Assembly: GCA_946548895.1 (NCBI GenBank)
Contig: CAMNQF010000010.1
Span: 1 to 64,000, forward strand
DNA: 64,000 bases
Direction: 5' to 3'
DNA from: an uncultured bacterium
GTDB lineage: Bacteria > Bacillota > Clostridia > Oscillospirales > Oscillospiraceae
The position numbers were made by a program, and so were the translations under genes. Position 1 is the first letter of the stretch, and every line of letters starts with the position of its first letter. Under the pieces are notes generated by a model. The model saw only the letters and a list, made by a program, of their open reading frames with translations. It searched no databases and was not told the origin of the DNA. Of the stretch, positions 32,037 to 40,230 are shown one piece after another.

Positions 32037-33134
32037 ATGGAAAAGCTCAAAGCGTTCCTGAAGCGCAAGGACATTGTGATCTCCGCCAAGCGGTACGGCA
32101 TCGACGCCCTGGGGGCCATGGCCCAGGGCCTGTTCTGCTCCCTGCTCATCGGCACCATCGTGAAAACCCTGGGCGAACAGCTGGGGCTGGCCTTCCTGGT
32201 GGACGTGGGCAATTACGCCTCCGCCATGAGCGGCGCGGCCATGGCGGTGGCCATCGGCTGGGCGCTGAAGGCCCCGCCCATGGTGCTGTTCTCCCTGGCC
32301 ACGGTGGGCTACGCCGCCAACGCCCTGGGCAGCATCACCCTGGACGGCGGCAAGGGGGCGGGCGGGCCGCTGGCGGTGCTGTTCATCGCCATCGTCGCCG
32401 CCGAGTGCGGCAAGGCCGTCTCCAAGGAGACGAAAGTGGACATTTTGGTCACTCCGCTGGTGACCATCCTGTCGGGCGTGGGGCTGTCCGCCCTGACGGC
32501 CCCGGCCATCGGCACCGCCGCCACCGCCATCGGGGCGGTCACCCGGCTGGCCACCGACGAGCAGCCCCTGCTCATGGGCGTGCTGGTGAGCGTGGTTATC
32601 GGCATGGCGCTGACCCTGCCCATCTCCTCCGCCGCCATCTGCGCGGCCTTCAGCCTCACCGGGCTGGCCGGGGGGGCCGCGGTGGCGGGCTGCTGCGCCA
32701 ACATGGTGGGCTTCGCCGTGCTGTCCTTCCGGGAAAACCGCTGGGGTGGCCTGGTGAGCCAGGGCATCGGCACCTCCATGCTCCAGATGGGCAACATTGT
32801 GAAAAACCCCCGGATCTGGCTGCCCGCCATCCTCACATCAGCCATCACCGGCCCCATCGCCACCTGCGTGTTCAAGCTGGAGATGAACGGCCCCCCCGTG
32901 TCCGCCGGCATGGGCACCTGCGGCCTGGTGGGGCAGATCGGCGTGTGGACCGGCTGGATCGCCCCCAGTGAGCAGGCCCTGGCCAACGGCGCCGCCGCCA
33001 TCGCGCCGGGTCCCTTTGAGTGGACGGGCCTGATCCTCATCTCCTTTGTCCTCCCGGCGGCGCTGTGCTGGGCCCTCGGCCTGCTGTTCCGCCGGATCGG
33101 CTGGATTCGGGAGGGCGACCTCAAGCTGGACTGA
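32037..33134 (+). CDS. PTS_EIIC_2-family membrane transporter, candidate niacin/NAD-precursor importer
   Basis: The 365-residue protein has about ten TM helices and the layout of the PTS_EIIC_2 family: DALGAMAQGLFCSLLIGTI, GWALKAPPMVLFS, an LMLAAPIGTAATAIG-like motif, SSAAICAAFSLTGLAGGAAVAGCCANMVGFAV and an NPRIWLPAILTSAITGP region. The family lacks the usual PTS phosphorylation partners. GAGGG precedes the ATG. Its promoter sits under a palindrome probably bound by the neighbouring NiaR, so uptake of a niacin-type vitamin is a reasonable inference, unproven by sequence. Confidence 0.82.
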   Translation: MEKLKAFLKRKDIVISAKRYGIDALGAMAQGLFCSLLIGTIVKTLGEQLGLAFLVDVGNYASAMSGAAMAVAIGWALKAPPMVLFSLATVGYAANALGSITLDGGKGAGGPLAVLFIAIVAAECGKAVSKETKVDILVTPLVTILSGVGLSALTAPAIGTAATAIGAVTRLATDEQPLLMGVLVSVVIGMALTLPISSAAICAAFSLTGLAGGAAVAGCCANMVGFAVLSFRENRWGGLVSQGIGTSMLQMGNIVKNPRIWLPAILTSAITGPIATCVFKLEMNGPPVSAGMGTCGLVGQIGVWTGWIAPSEQALANGAAAIAPGPFEWTGLILISFVLPAALCWALGLLFRRIGWIREGDLKLD

Positions 33135-33147
33135 TCCCGCGCTTCCG

Positions 33148-33177
33148 CGCCCCGCCCATCCGGGCGGGGCGTTTTTG
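33148..33177 (+). terminator. Terminator of the PTS_EIIC_2-type gene
   Basis: CGCCCCGCCC / GGGCGGGGCG stem with a four-base loop, followed by T5. Confidence 0.92.
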
Positions 33178-33287
33178 ATGGGGCCGGCGATGGCTTTCAT
33201 CCTGCCGCCGCCAGCATACGAAGCTGGAAGGGCGGCTTGGCGGAATGAATTAAATGCAATCCCGCATACCGCGAATGGAAAATAATC

Positions 33288-33316
33288 TCGACTTTACAAC
33301 AAAGATATGCTATACT
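33288..33316 (+). promoter_or_regulatory. Likely promoter of the HD-RyR/TIR/channel cassette
   Basis: TCGACT (33288-33293), 17 bases, TATACT (33311-33316). The -35 is a weak match. The MITE lies between this promoter and the first gene of the cassette. Confidence 0.5.
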
Positions 33317-33334
33317 AAATTTGCCGTATTTTAA

Positions 33335-33494
33335 GGAACCTCTGAACAAATGCGTCTGCGGCGCATTGCGGATCTTTTTCGCCACAACTTCGTTGTGATT
33401 TCTTGAAATAAACACAATTATTCCTGCGAAATCCCGCCTCGTTGCGGCGAAAAATCTCTCGCAAATCGCTCGTGCCGATTTATTCAGAGGTTCC
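33335..33494. mobile_element. 160-bp MITE with IS5-like ends
   Basis: Terminal inverted repeats GGAACCTCTGAACAAAT (left) and GGAACCTCTGAATAAAT (right end, complement) match at 16 of 17 positions. The element is flanked by TTAA on both sides (33331-33334, 33495-33498), a target duplication of the YTAR type made by IS5-family transposases. It has no coding capacity and contains several small inverted repeats. Confidence 0.85.
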
Positions 33495-33569
33495 TTAATT
33501 GTGGATATTTTGGCAAAGCGCGGAGACTGCGGAGCCCTTTGAGAAAAGAAAACTTCGTGGAGGTATGGC

Positions 33570-35579
33570 ATGGGTTACACAAACGTGAGAGAGCCGGCGA
33601 GGCAATACGAGGCTTTCAGCCTGGAGGGAGCCGCGTTGACGTTCCTTCGGGACCGTTGTGAGGGCTTGCGGTTCAGTGCCGGAAAGGCCGAGGAGGAAGC
33701 TCGGACGGGCAAACTGCTGGGGACCAGCCTCAAAAAGGGAGAAGTCCCTTATCATCAGCAGATGGACACAGACCGGCTGTGCCTGGAAAATGCCCTTCGG
33801 CGCTTCCTGCGTTCCGGGCGGAAGGAAGACGCCTTCGACGTGTATTTTTGCTACCTGGAGATGTTCGTGGGGGACTATAAAAAGGCGAAACGGATGATTG
33901 AACTGCTGTCAGAGTTTGAGGCAAATGGCAGCGGCCTCTTGATGAAGCACCGGGACCACTACGCCCACTCGGTCTATGTCTTCGCCCTGGGCCTGGCCGT
34001 CTATCAGACCAGCGAGGCCTACCGGAACGCCTATCAGGAGGCCTATCAGCTGGATGACAGCCATCCGGCTGCCTGCCACTTCCTGCGTTTCTGGGGTATG
34101 GCATCCCTTTTCCATGATATTGGCTACCCGTTTGAACTGCCCTTTGAACAGGTGGCTTCCTACTTCGAAGTGGAGGGAGAACCGCGGAAAAACCGGCCTT
34201 TCGTAGCCTACCGGGCGTTGGAGCCCTTTGTGAAGATCCCTGATTCCGTGGTAAAGCGGCTGGAAACCCTTTGCGGCGGCGCCGTTTACGAAACCACCGA
34301 CGGGCTGTTTGCCGGCCTTCTGGCTGAAAGGCTGGGAGAGAAGTACCGCTTTACGGAACTTCAGATGCTCCAGGTCCTTCGTGAGAAGCCTGCGGAACCG
34401 AATCGGTTCGGCTATTATATGGACCACGCCTATTTCAGCGCCACCGTGCTGTTTAAAAAGCTTTTCTGCGAACTGAACTGCCCCATGGAGCGGGAACACC
34501 TGGACGCGCTCACCGGCATTCTGGCCCATAATAGCCTCTACAAATTCAACATTGCGCATTACAAGGACAGGGGAAACACCCCGCTGGCCGCCTCTGACCA
34601 CCCGCTGGCCTATTTGCTGATGCTCTGCGACGAACTTCAGTGCTGGGACCGCACCGCCTATGGACGCAACTCTAAGAGAGAGCTGCATCCGATGGGGTGC
34701 CGGTTTGATTTCAGCGGCGGGGCCATCCGAGCCACCTACCTCTATGACAAGCGGGAGTTCGGGAAGATCAAGGTCTATCAAGACAACTACAAGGCCTGGA
34801 AGGACCGGGAACCGGCGGAGAAGAACTCGGAGGAGCACAAGCTCTGGGAGGATAAGAAGCCGGGACTGAAGGCGTATGCCAGTATGTACGAGATCAACAA
34901 GCAAGGCGTTTCCAGCTTTCAGGCGGACATTGAGCGGATCGTGGACCTGAGCGCCATCCGGCTCCAGGTGGGAACGGAGCTGGAAAAAAATGAGAAACAA
35001 CGCTGCTATCTCTCCGACAGCAGTTTTCTTGGGCTGTATAACTTTGCCATCGTGCTGAATGCCCGCTGGAGCAGCGGGGAGTGGAAACAAGCCCGGGCGG
35101 AGGGCCGGGAGGAGCAGTTCCTGCTGGACGAGAAAAACCTGGAGAGGTTCTCCGGCAGCTTCGAGGCCCTTTCCTTGGAATACCAGCTTTCCAATATCAA
35201 TCAGGCCAAGGCCTTTGCCCGGTATATGCAGGAAATCGGCTGCTTCTACACTGACCGGTCCGTGGACTTTGCGCTGGTGGACCGCTTTTCGGACGAGGAG
35301 CTGGATATCATCGGTCCTCTGGAGCACCAGCGCTGGCTCCAGGAACACTACGATATGGGCTGGACCTACGGCACCCCGGAGCGGGCGCAGCGGGAGCGGG
35401 TCCGGCAGCATTGGGATATGATCCCCGGCTGGACCGGGACGGTTGTCCCTATGGAGCTGGCAGAGAAAAATTACAGGCGTTTGAATCCCGATGAGCAGTC
35501 AAAGGACACCGAACCCATGGAATGTATGCTGGCGATGATGCGTATGTTTGACGGGCTGCGCATCTACCGGCTGTACTGA
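33570..35579 (+). CDS. HD-domain protein with C-terminal RyR domain
   Basis: The 669-residue protein has a complete HD-type metal-binding set: His in HRDHYAHSVYVF (about 131-142), the HD pair in SLFHDIGYP (about 187), His in GILAHNSLYKFN and Asp in LMLCDELQCWDR (about 350-360). The C-terminal 90 residues match a RyR domain: LEHQRW, MGWTYG, an H-x-DMIP segment and LAEKNYRRLNPDEQSKD. HD enzymes usually cleave phosphate esters of nucleotides; prokaryotic RyR domains are proposed nucleotide sensors. GGAGG is six bases before the ATG. The TIR gene follows 23 bases after the stop. The role as part of an immune-type system is inferred. Confidence 0.83.
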   Translation: MGYTNVREPARQYEAFSLEGAALTFLRDRCEGLRFSAGKAEEEARTGKLLGTSLKKGEVPYHQQMDTDRLCLENALRRFLRSGRKEDAFDVYFCYLEMFVGDYKKAKRMIELLSEFEANGSGLLMKHRDHYAHSVYVFALGLAVYQTSEAYRNAYQEAYQLDDSHPAACHFLRFWGMASLFHDIGYPFELPFEQVASYFEVEGEPRKNRPFVAYRALEPFVKIPDSVVKRLETLCGGAVYETTDGLFAGLLAERLGEKYRFTELQMLQVLREKPAEPNRFGYYMDHAYFSATVLFKKLFCELNCPMEREHLDALTGILAHNSLYKFNIAHYKDRGNTPLAASDHPLAYLLMLCDELQCWDRTAYGRNSKRELHPMGCRFDFSGGAIRATYLYDKREFGKIKVYQDNYKAWKDREPAEKNSEEHKLWEDKKPGLKAYASMYEINKQGVSSFQADIERIVDLSAIRLQVGTELEKNEKQRCYLSDSSFLGLYNFAIVLNARWSSGEWKQARAEGREEQFLLDEKNLERFSGSFEALSLEYQLSNINQAKAFARYMQEIGCFYTDRSVDFALVDRFSDEELDIIGPLEHQRWLQEHYDMGWTYGTPERAQRERVRQHWDMIPGWTGTVVPMELAEKNYRRLNPDEQSKDTEPMECMLAMMRMFDGLRIYRLY

Positions 35580-35602
35580 GCTATGGGGAGAGGAGGATGA
35601 AT

Positions 35603-37225
35603 ATGGCAGCGGAACTGGTTGGACTGGAATATTTGAGGCGAAACGAAATCAAGAACAAATCCTGTGACGCCTCACGTCCCTACGCGTTTATCAGCTACTC
35701 CCACGACCCCCGCGACGCCCAGATTGTGATGAACGTTTTCAATGTGCTCTATAACAAGGGCTACAATCTTTGGATCGACATCGCCAATATGCCCCACGAC
35801 GAGAACGCCTGGAGCGACTGCGCCATCGGGGCCCTGCGGAACAAAAGCTGTTCCTTCGCCTTTTTCTTCCGAAGCGAGAGCTCCATGAGCAAGGAGACCA
35901 TCGCCAAAGAATTGGAAACCATCAAGCGCCTCCGCCATGTGCGCCGTATTGTGACGGTGGATATCTGGCATGACGAGGAGAACACGGCGGACCGCTATTA
36001 CGATGAGCTGCTCAACAGCGATGACGACAGCGCCATGAAGTTCAAAGCCTGCGAACGCATCTGCAACATCGTCAGTATGGCCAATTCCGCCATCCGGCTG
36101 GCGGCGGATGTCCAGAACGATATCCCCAAGCTCGCGGAGTTCATGGAAGAGGAGCTGCTGGAACTGGGCGTTTTGCCCCTCACGCATGGCGATGGGCTTG
36201 ACAGCGGGGTGGAGGCAACGGGGATTAAGCGGGCGCGGCCGCAGCCCCTGGGGGCGGCGGCCAACGGGCAGGAGGCGCCCGCGGAAACGGCGCAGCCGCC
36301 TGTCCCGGCCGGTGAGGAAGCCAATCCGCCGGGGAACGGCGCAATTCGGACGATCACCTTGCCGGATTTCATGAGGCAATACGGCCCGAATACCTTTGTA
36401 AAGAACACATTTCACAGCGTCCGGCTGGTTGGCAAGGGGGAATATGCCAAATATAACTCCGGGTTCTACCAGTCAACCTATCCCCTGGTCTGGAACTTTG
36501 TCGAAGGCCTGCTGAAGGAGCGGGGCGCGGCGTACATTCGGTTTGTCAATGAGCGGAACGCCGGGAGCAAGAACCCGCCCTTCATTACGGCGGAGGAGCA
36601 GCGGCGGCGGAAAGCGGCGGGAAGCAATGTGGCCTACCGCTGTCTGGAGGTACCGGGGCTGGAGAGCTGGGCCATGTGCATCCACTATGGACAGTATGCC
36701 TGGATCAACGACGTTCTCCGCAAGCGGATGCTGGAGCTGGACCTGCCGCTGGACGGTTTTTCGCTGGAGCACACCACAGGCCAGACGGAGAAAAACAAAT
36801 CCACAGAGGTCACGGTGCCCGCCGGCGGCATCGCGGGGCCGGAGCATCTGGATGGCAAAGGCGGAAAACAGAGAAAACGGGCCCTGGAGGAAGGCGGCTA
36901 TCACATCACCCTGTTTGGGGAGTACTGCCCTGGGTTGAGCCTGAAAAATATGATGCTGGCTGTGTTCAAAAAAACGCTGGGCCGCCACCCGGACAAGCTG
37001 GACCTGCTGCTGGAGGATCTGCCCTGCCTGGGCGAAGGGATCGAAATCAGGCGTGACGCCCATCCCTCGACCTTCCGTTCCGGGGAATCCGTTGCAATTG
37101 GCGGCCGGAGCATATCAATTGGTACCTCTCTGGGCCAGTCCCAAGTGCTGAACTATATCGGCCGCCTGATGCAAATATGCGGCGAGCCAAAAGAAAACCT
37201 GGTCATCAGCGGCTATGACTACTGA
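35603..37225 (+). CDS. TIR-domain protein with unrecognised C-terminal domain
   Basis: The 540-residue protein has an N-terminal TIR domain (about 20-160): PYAFISYSHDPRDA, a GYNLWIDIANMP box, AWSDCAIGALRNKSCSFAFFFRSES and a following SKETIAKELETI helix that offers the Glu expected of NAD-cleaving TIRs. A Pro/Ala/Glu-rich linker (about 200-255) leads to roughly 285 residues that I cannot assign, beginning ITLPDFMRQYGPNTF and ending VLNYIGRLMQICGE. The start is taken as the ATG at 35603, six bases after AGGAGG; the ATG at 35597 abuts that site. It lies between two RyR-containing genes and may be the signal-making or NAD-depleting component. Confidence 0.82.
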   Translation: MAAELVGLEYLRRNEIKNKSCDASRPYAFISYSHDPRDAQIVMNVFNVLYNKGYNLWIDIANMPHDENAWSDCAIGALRNKSCSFAFFFRSESSMSKETIAKELETIKRLRHVRRIVTVDIWHDEENTADRYYDELLNSDDDSAMKFKACERICNIVSMANSAIRLAADVQNDIPKLAEFMEEELLELGVLPLTHGDGLDSGVEATGIKRARPQPLGAAANGQEAPAETAQPPVPAGEEANPPGNGAIRTITLPDFMRQYGPNTFVKNTFHSVRLVGKGEYAKYNSGFYQSTYPLVWNFVEGLLKERGAAYIRFVNERNAGSKNPPFITAEEQRRRKAAGSNVAYRCLEVPGLESWAMCIHYGQYAWINDVLRKRMLELDLPLDGFSLEHTTGQTEKNKSTEVTVPAGGIAGPEHLDGKGGKQRKRALEEGGYHITLFGEYCPGLSLKNMMLAVFKKTLGRHPDKLDLLLEDLPCLGEGIEIRRDAHPSTFRSGESVAIGGRSISIGTSLGQSQVLNYIGRLMQICGEPKENLVISGYDY

Positions 37226-37431
37226 GGAGAATACCCGGTGACCGGCCCTACCGGTACGCGCTTTCAGGAGCTAGCGGACCGGCGTTTTCACCATCGTGGG
37301 ACAGATAGATCCATGCGGAGCGCTGGCACAGTTTCCTCCTGAGGTAGCTGCCCGCTGCTCTTCCCCGCGGCGGCGGAGGCGGGCCTGGGCGTCAAGGACC
37401 TGATGGACCGCTATGGAAGGAGGCTTTGCGT
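37226..37431. other. Short gap with possible gene remnant
   Basis: About 200 bases between the TIR and channel genes. No convincing gene is present. One frame (37347-37440 region) reads LLFPAAAEAGLGVKDLMDRYG, protein-like but without a start, and may be debris. The channel gene's ribosome site AAGGAGG is at 37417-37423. Confidence 0.5.
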
Positions 37432-38826
37432 TTGCGCGGAATCGGGAAAATGCTGAAAAAATGGGCCCCTGTACTCAGCGTCTTGCCCTTTTTGCTGGGA
37501 TCGGTGGGCTACGCTCTGGCGGGGGAGCGTCCGTTGGACGCGATGTATGACAGCTTCAGCCTCTATTTTGTGAACCTGGTGTCAGACAGCTCCAACCCCC
37601 TTGTGGAGATAGCCCGCTGGACGGCGGCCCTGGTGACTACCGCCGCGGTAATGTACGTGCTGAAACAAGTTTGGACCCGGTTAAGCTGGGCGGTGCTGTG
37701 CCTGGGGCGGGACAGCGTAGCGGTATACTGCGATGGGGAAGAGCGTGTGCAATTCCCGGACAAGGAACACAGCGTCATCTATCCGGGCCGGGAGTTCCGG
37801 CCCGGCGCCAAGTCCCATATCATCATGCTGGAGAGCGACTGTGAGAGTCTGGCTTTCTATGAGGCCAACCGGGACCGGCTGCGGGGCCATTCGGTGTATA
37901 TCGGCCTGCGGGAGCTGGACAAGGGCTTTATGCGGGATGTTCCCGGCGTTGTCTTCTACGACATCAATGGCGCCGCGGCCCGGACGCTGTGGAAAACGCT
38001 CCGATTGTGGCGGCTGGGCCGTGAACGGCTCACTGTGGTAATCTGGGGCGGTGGACACCTGGGGCAGAATATCCTGGATTATGGGCTGCTGCTGAACTTA
38101 TTTGCCCCCGATCAGGAGATTGCGTATCATCTGGTTGGGGATACCGCGCTGTATCAGATTAACCGGGAGCGGTTCCTCAGCGGGAACGCGGATACGGTTT
38201 CCTTTCATGACTGGGACAGCGCCCCGGCCTGGGAAGCGGTCCGGCGGGCGGATGTTGTGATTCTGGCGGAGGAATCCCCGGCGGAGCGGCTCCAGGCGCT
38301 GCGGATTGCCTGCGAAAGCGGAGTGGTGTACTACTATGCCCCCCAGGAGGCGGATGTTGGGAGGTATTTCAATTTTTCTCGCCTGCACGCCTTTGGAAAA
38401 GGACTGTATACCGATGAGAACATCCGCGGCGAGGCGCTGACCCGGCAGGCCAAAGCCCAGAATTATGACTATGCCAAAACTTATGGGCATCTCGCGCCAG
38501 AGGAAACGGCGGACGGGGCCTGGAAGAAGCTGGACGGCTTTACCCAATGGTCCAACATCTCCTCCACGGACTTTCAGGAGGTACTTCCAGACATTCTGGC
38601 AGCTCGTCCGGCCTTGACCGAGGAGGCGCTGGCGAAGTTGGAGCACCTCCGCTGGTGCCGGTTTCACACCCTGAATGGCTGGCGATATGGCATTCCTGAG
38701 AGCGGGAGCCGGGATGTAGAGAAACGGCGCCACAAGTGCCTGTGTCCATATGAGGAGCTGGAGCCGGAAGAGCGGGAGAAGGACCGGCTGGTGGTGCGCC
38801 GGGCGCTTTCACACGTGCGCGGTTGA
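37432..38826 (+). CDS. Two-TM channel-like protein with RCK/TrkA-like and RyR domains
   Basis: The roughly 464-residue protein starts with two TM helices (about 8-27 and 60-80) around a short loop (DAMYDSFSLYFVNL), the TM-P-TM layout of simple ion channels without a recognisable TVGYG filter. A cytosolic Rossmann/RCK-like part follows: SHIIMLESDCESLAFY, then VVIWGGGHLGQNILDYGLLL with a nucleotide-binding Gly cluster. The C-terminal 70 residues are a RyR domain: LEHLRWCRFHTLNGWRYG, then PYEELEPEEREKDR. Start: TTG at 37432, eight bases after GGAGG; an ATG at 37450 is possible. It is likely a membrane effector gated by a nucleotide signal (inference). Confidence 0.75.
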   Translation: MRGIGKMLKKWAPVLSVLPFLLGSVGYALAGERPLDAMYDSFSLYFVNLVSDSSNPLVEIARWTAALVTTAAVMYVLKQVWTRLSWAVLCLGRDSVAVYCDGEERVQFPDKEHSVIYPGREFRPGAKSHIIMLESDCESLAFYEANRDRLRGHSVYIGLRELDKGFMRDVPGVVFYDINGAAARTLWKTLRLWRLGRERLTVVIWGGGHLGQNILDYGLLLNLFAPDQEIAYHLVGDTALYQINRERFLSGNADTVSFHDWDSAPAWEAVRRADVVILAEESPAERLQALRIACESGVVYYYAPQEADVGRYFNFSRLHAFGKGLYTDENIRGEALTRQAKAQNYDYAKTYGHLAPEETADGAWKKLDGFTQWSNISSTDFQEVLPDILAARPALTEEALAKLEHLRWCRFHTLNGWRYGIPESGSRDVEKRRHKCLCPYEELEPEEREKDRLVVRRALSHVRG

Positions 38827-38927
38827 AGACGGCGCCGCCATTCAGGGCCTGACATGGGCGGCCCCTGTTTTCGGGGCGTTTGGAATGCCCCGCATTTGGA
38901 ATGCCCCGGCCAAGGGCGGCAGGCAGA

Positions 38928-38987
38928 AAACGGCCCTACCCCACCCGAAGAACCGACAGGAAGCTTTGGGGTGGAGTAGGGCCGTTT
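38928..38987. terminator. Long hairpin between convergent genes
   Basis: AAACGGCCCTAC (38928-38939) pairs with GTAGGGCCGTTT (38976-38987), with further CCCCA/TGGGG pairing inside. It separates the RyR cassette from the convergent DUF1848 gene. Confidence 0.65.
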
Positions 38988-39924
38988 ACAGGTCAAACCG
39001 AAGCTGGTCCGCCTTGCAGGAGGCCATTTTCCGCGGGGTGATTTTGTCCTCCGGGCCCGCCGCGCCGATCAGCAGCGGGGAATCCGGGTCATGGAGGGCG
39101 CTCTGGCTGGCCACGGTTTTCTCGCTGTAATTGGCGTAGCAGTACCGGCAGCCGTTGCGGCAGGTGTTGTAGGCGCCCACGTCCAGGGCCTCCACGCACC
39201 CGCACTCAGCGCGCTGGTTCTTATCCTTCTTCACGTCCAGAGGGCAGCCCAGCAGCTGCTCCCAGAGGCGGGGGTCAATGCACCTGCCGTGCTCAATGCC
39301 GTACTGCTCCAGGTCGATGCCCTCCGCGCAGGTGTCCACCCGCAGGCCATAGCTGTGCGCCACCTCGGCCACGTGCTTGGCCATCTGGTTTTGCAGCTCC
39401 GGGGGAAAGGGGCTGGGGGCCAGGGGGGCAATGTTCCGCTTGGTTTTGTCGTAAAGGTCCAGGAAGCTGATGGTGCACTTCCGGGTATAGGGAGCCAGCC
39501 GCTTGGCCATGGCTTCGAAGTACCGAAAGTGATAATCCATGGTGTAGGCGGCGTTGAGAAAAATGGGGTCGTACCGCCAGATCACCCGGTCGGGGCCAAT
39601 GGCGTCTGACAGGCGTTGGAAAGCGGGGATGAGCACACCGCTTTTGCTGGGCAGGGCGCGCTCCACATCGGCGCCGTAGCTGGTGAGGGTGAACTGGAAG
39701 CAGTACATATAGTCCCGCAGCTCGTCCAAGCGGTCCAGCATAGGGACAGGGTTCTTGGTCCAGAAGACGATGCCGTCCACCACCTCCGGGGACAGGCTGA
39801 CCTGGCTGATCTGGCGGGGGTTCATGGGGTTGCGCACATAGACGAAGCCCTCCCGCAGGCGGTTGAAGAACCAACGGGAGTAGAAGGAGGGGATGTCGGT
39901 GCGGCGGCTGGCGCTGATAATCAT
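38986..39924 (-). CDS. DUF1848 family protein
   Basis: The 312-residue protein starts MIISASRRTDIPSFYSRWFF, the invariant DUF1848 opening, contains FWTKNP and FQFTLTSYG, and ends with a Cys cluster CGCVEALDVGAYNTC plus NGCRYCYANYS, which resembles an Fe-S or zinc site. The family is thought to be radical-SAM-like or a DNA-repair-like photolyase relative; its role is unproven. AGAGGA precedes the ATG. It is convergent with the RyR cassette. Confidence 0.9.
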   Translation of the reverse strand: MIISASRRTDIPSFYSRWFFNRLREGFVYVRNPMNPRQISQVSLSPEVVDGIVFWTKNPVPMLDRLDELRDYMYCFQFTLTSYGADVERALPSKSGVLIPAFQRLSDAIGPDRVIWRYDPIFLNAAYTMDYHFRYFEAMAKRLAPYTRKCTISFLDLYDKTKRNIAPLAPSPFPPELQNQMAKHVAEVAHSYGLRVDTCAEGIDLEQYGIEHGRCIDPRLWEQLLGCPLDVKKDKNQRAECGCVEALDVGAYNTCRNGCRYCYANYSEKTVASQSALHDPDSPLLIGAAGPEDKITPRKMASCKADQLRFDL

Positions 39925-40230
39925 GCGTGATTCCTCTCAAAGGTAAGAATGTTGTGGCAGAGCTGCGGCTCCGCTCATTTTAGCACATATGCCGGGGAAA
40001 CACAACTTCTTTGCGCGGGATCGCGCTTTTTTGTTTTGTATGGTACACGGGCAGGTCCGGCTGACGGATGATTCCAGCGAATGAATGCCGTCTGGCGGGC
40101 AAAATCCATCATATTTTTTGGATTAAATAAGGAAAGTATTGCGCACCCGGCAGGAAAATGGTATGATAAAAATAGAAAATGCCTCTACAGGTTTCGCGGA
40201 CAGCTCAATTAGGAAAGGAAGCTGAACATT

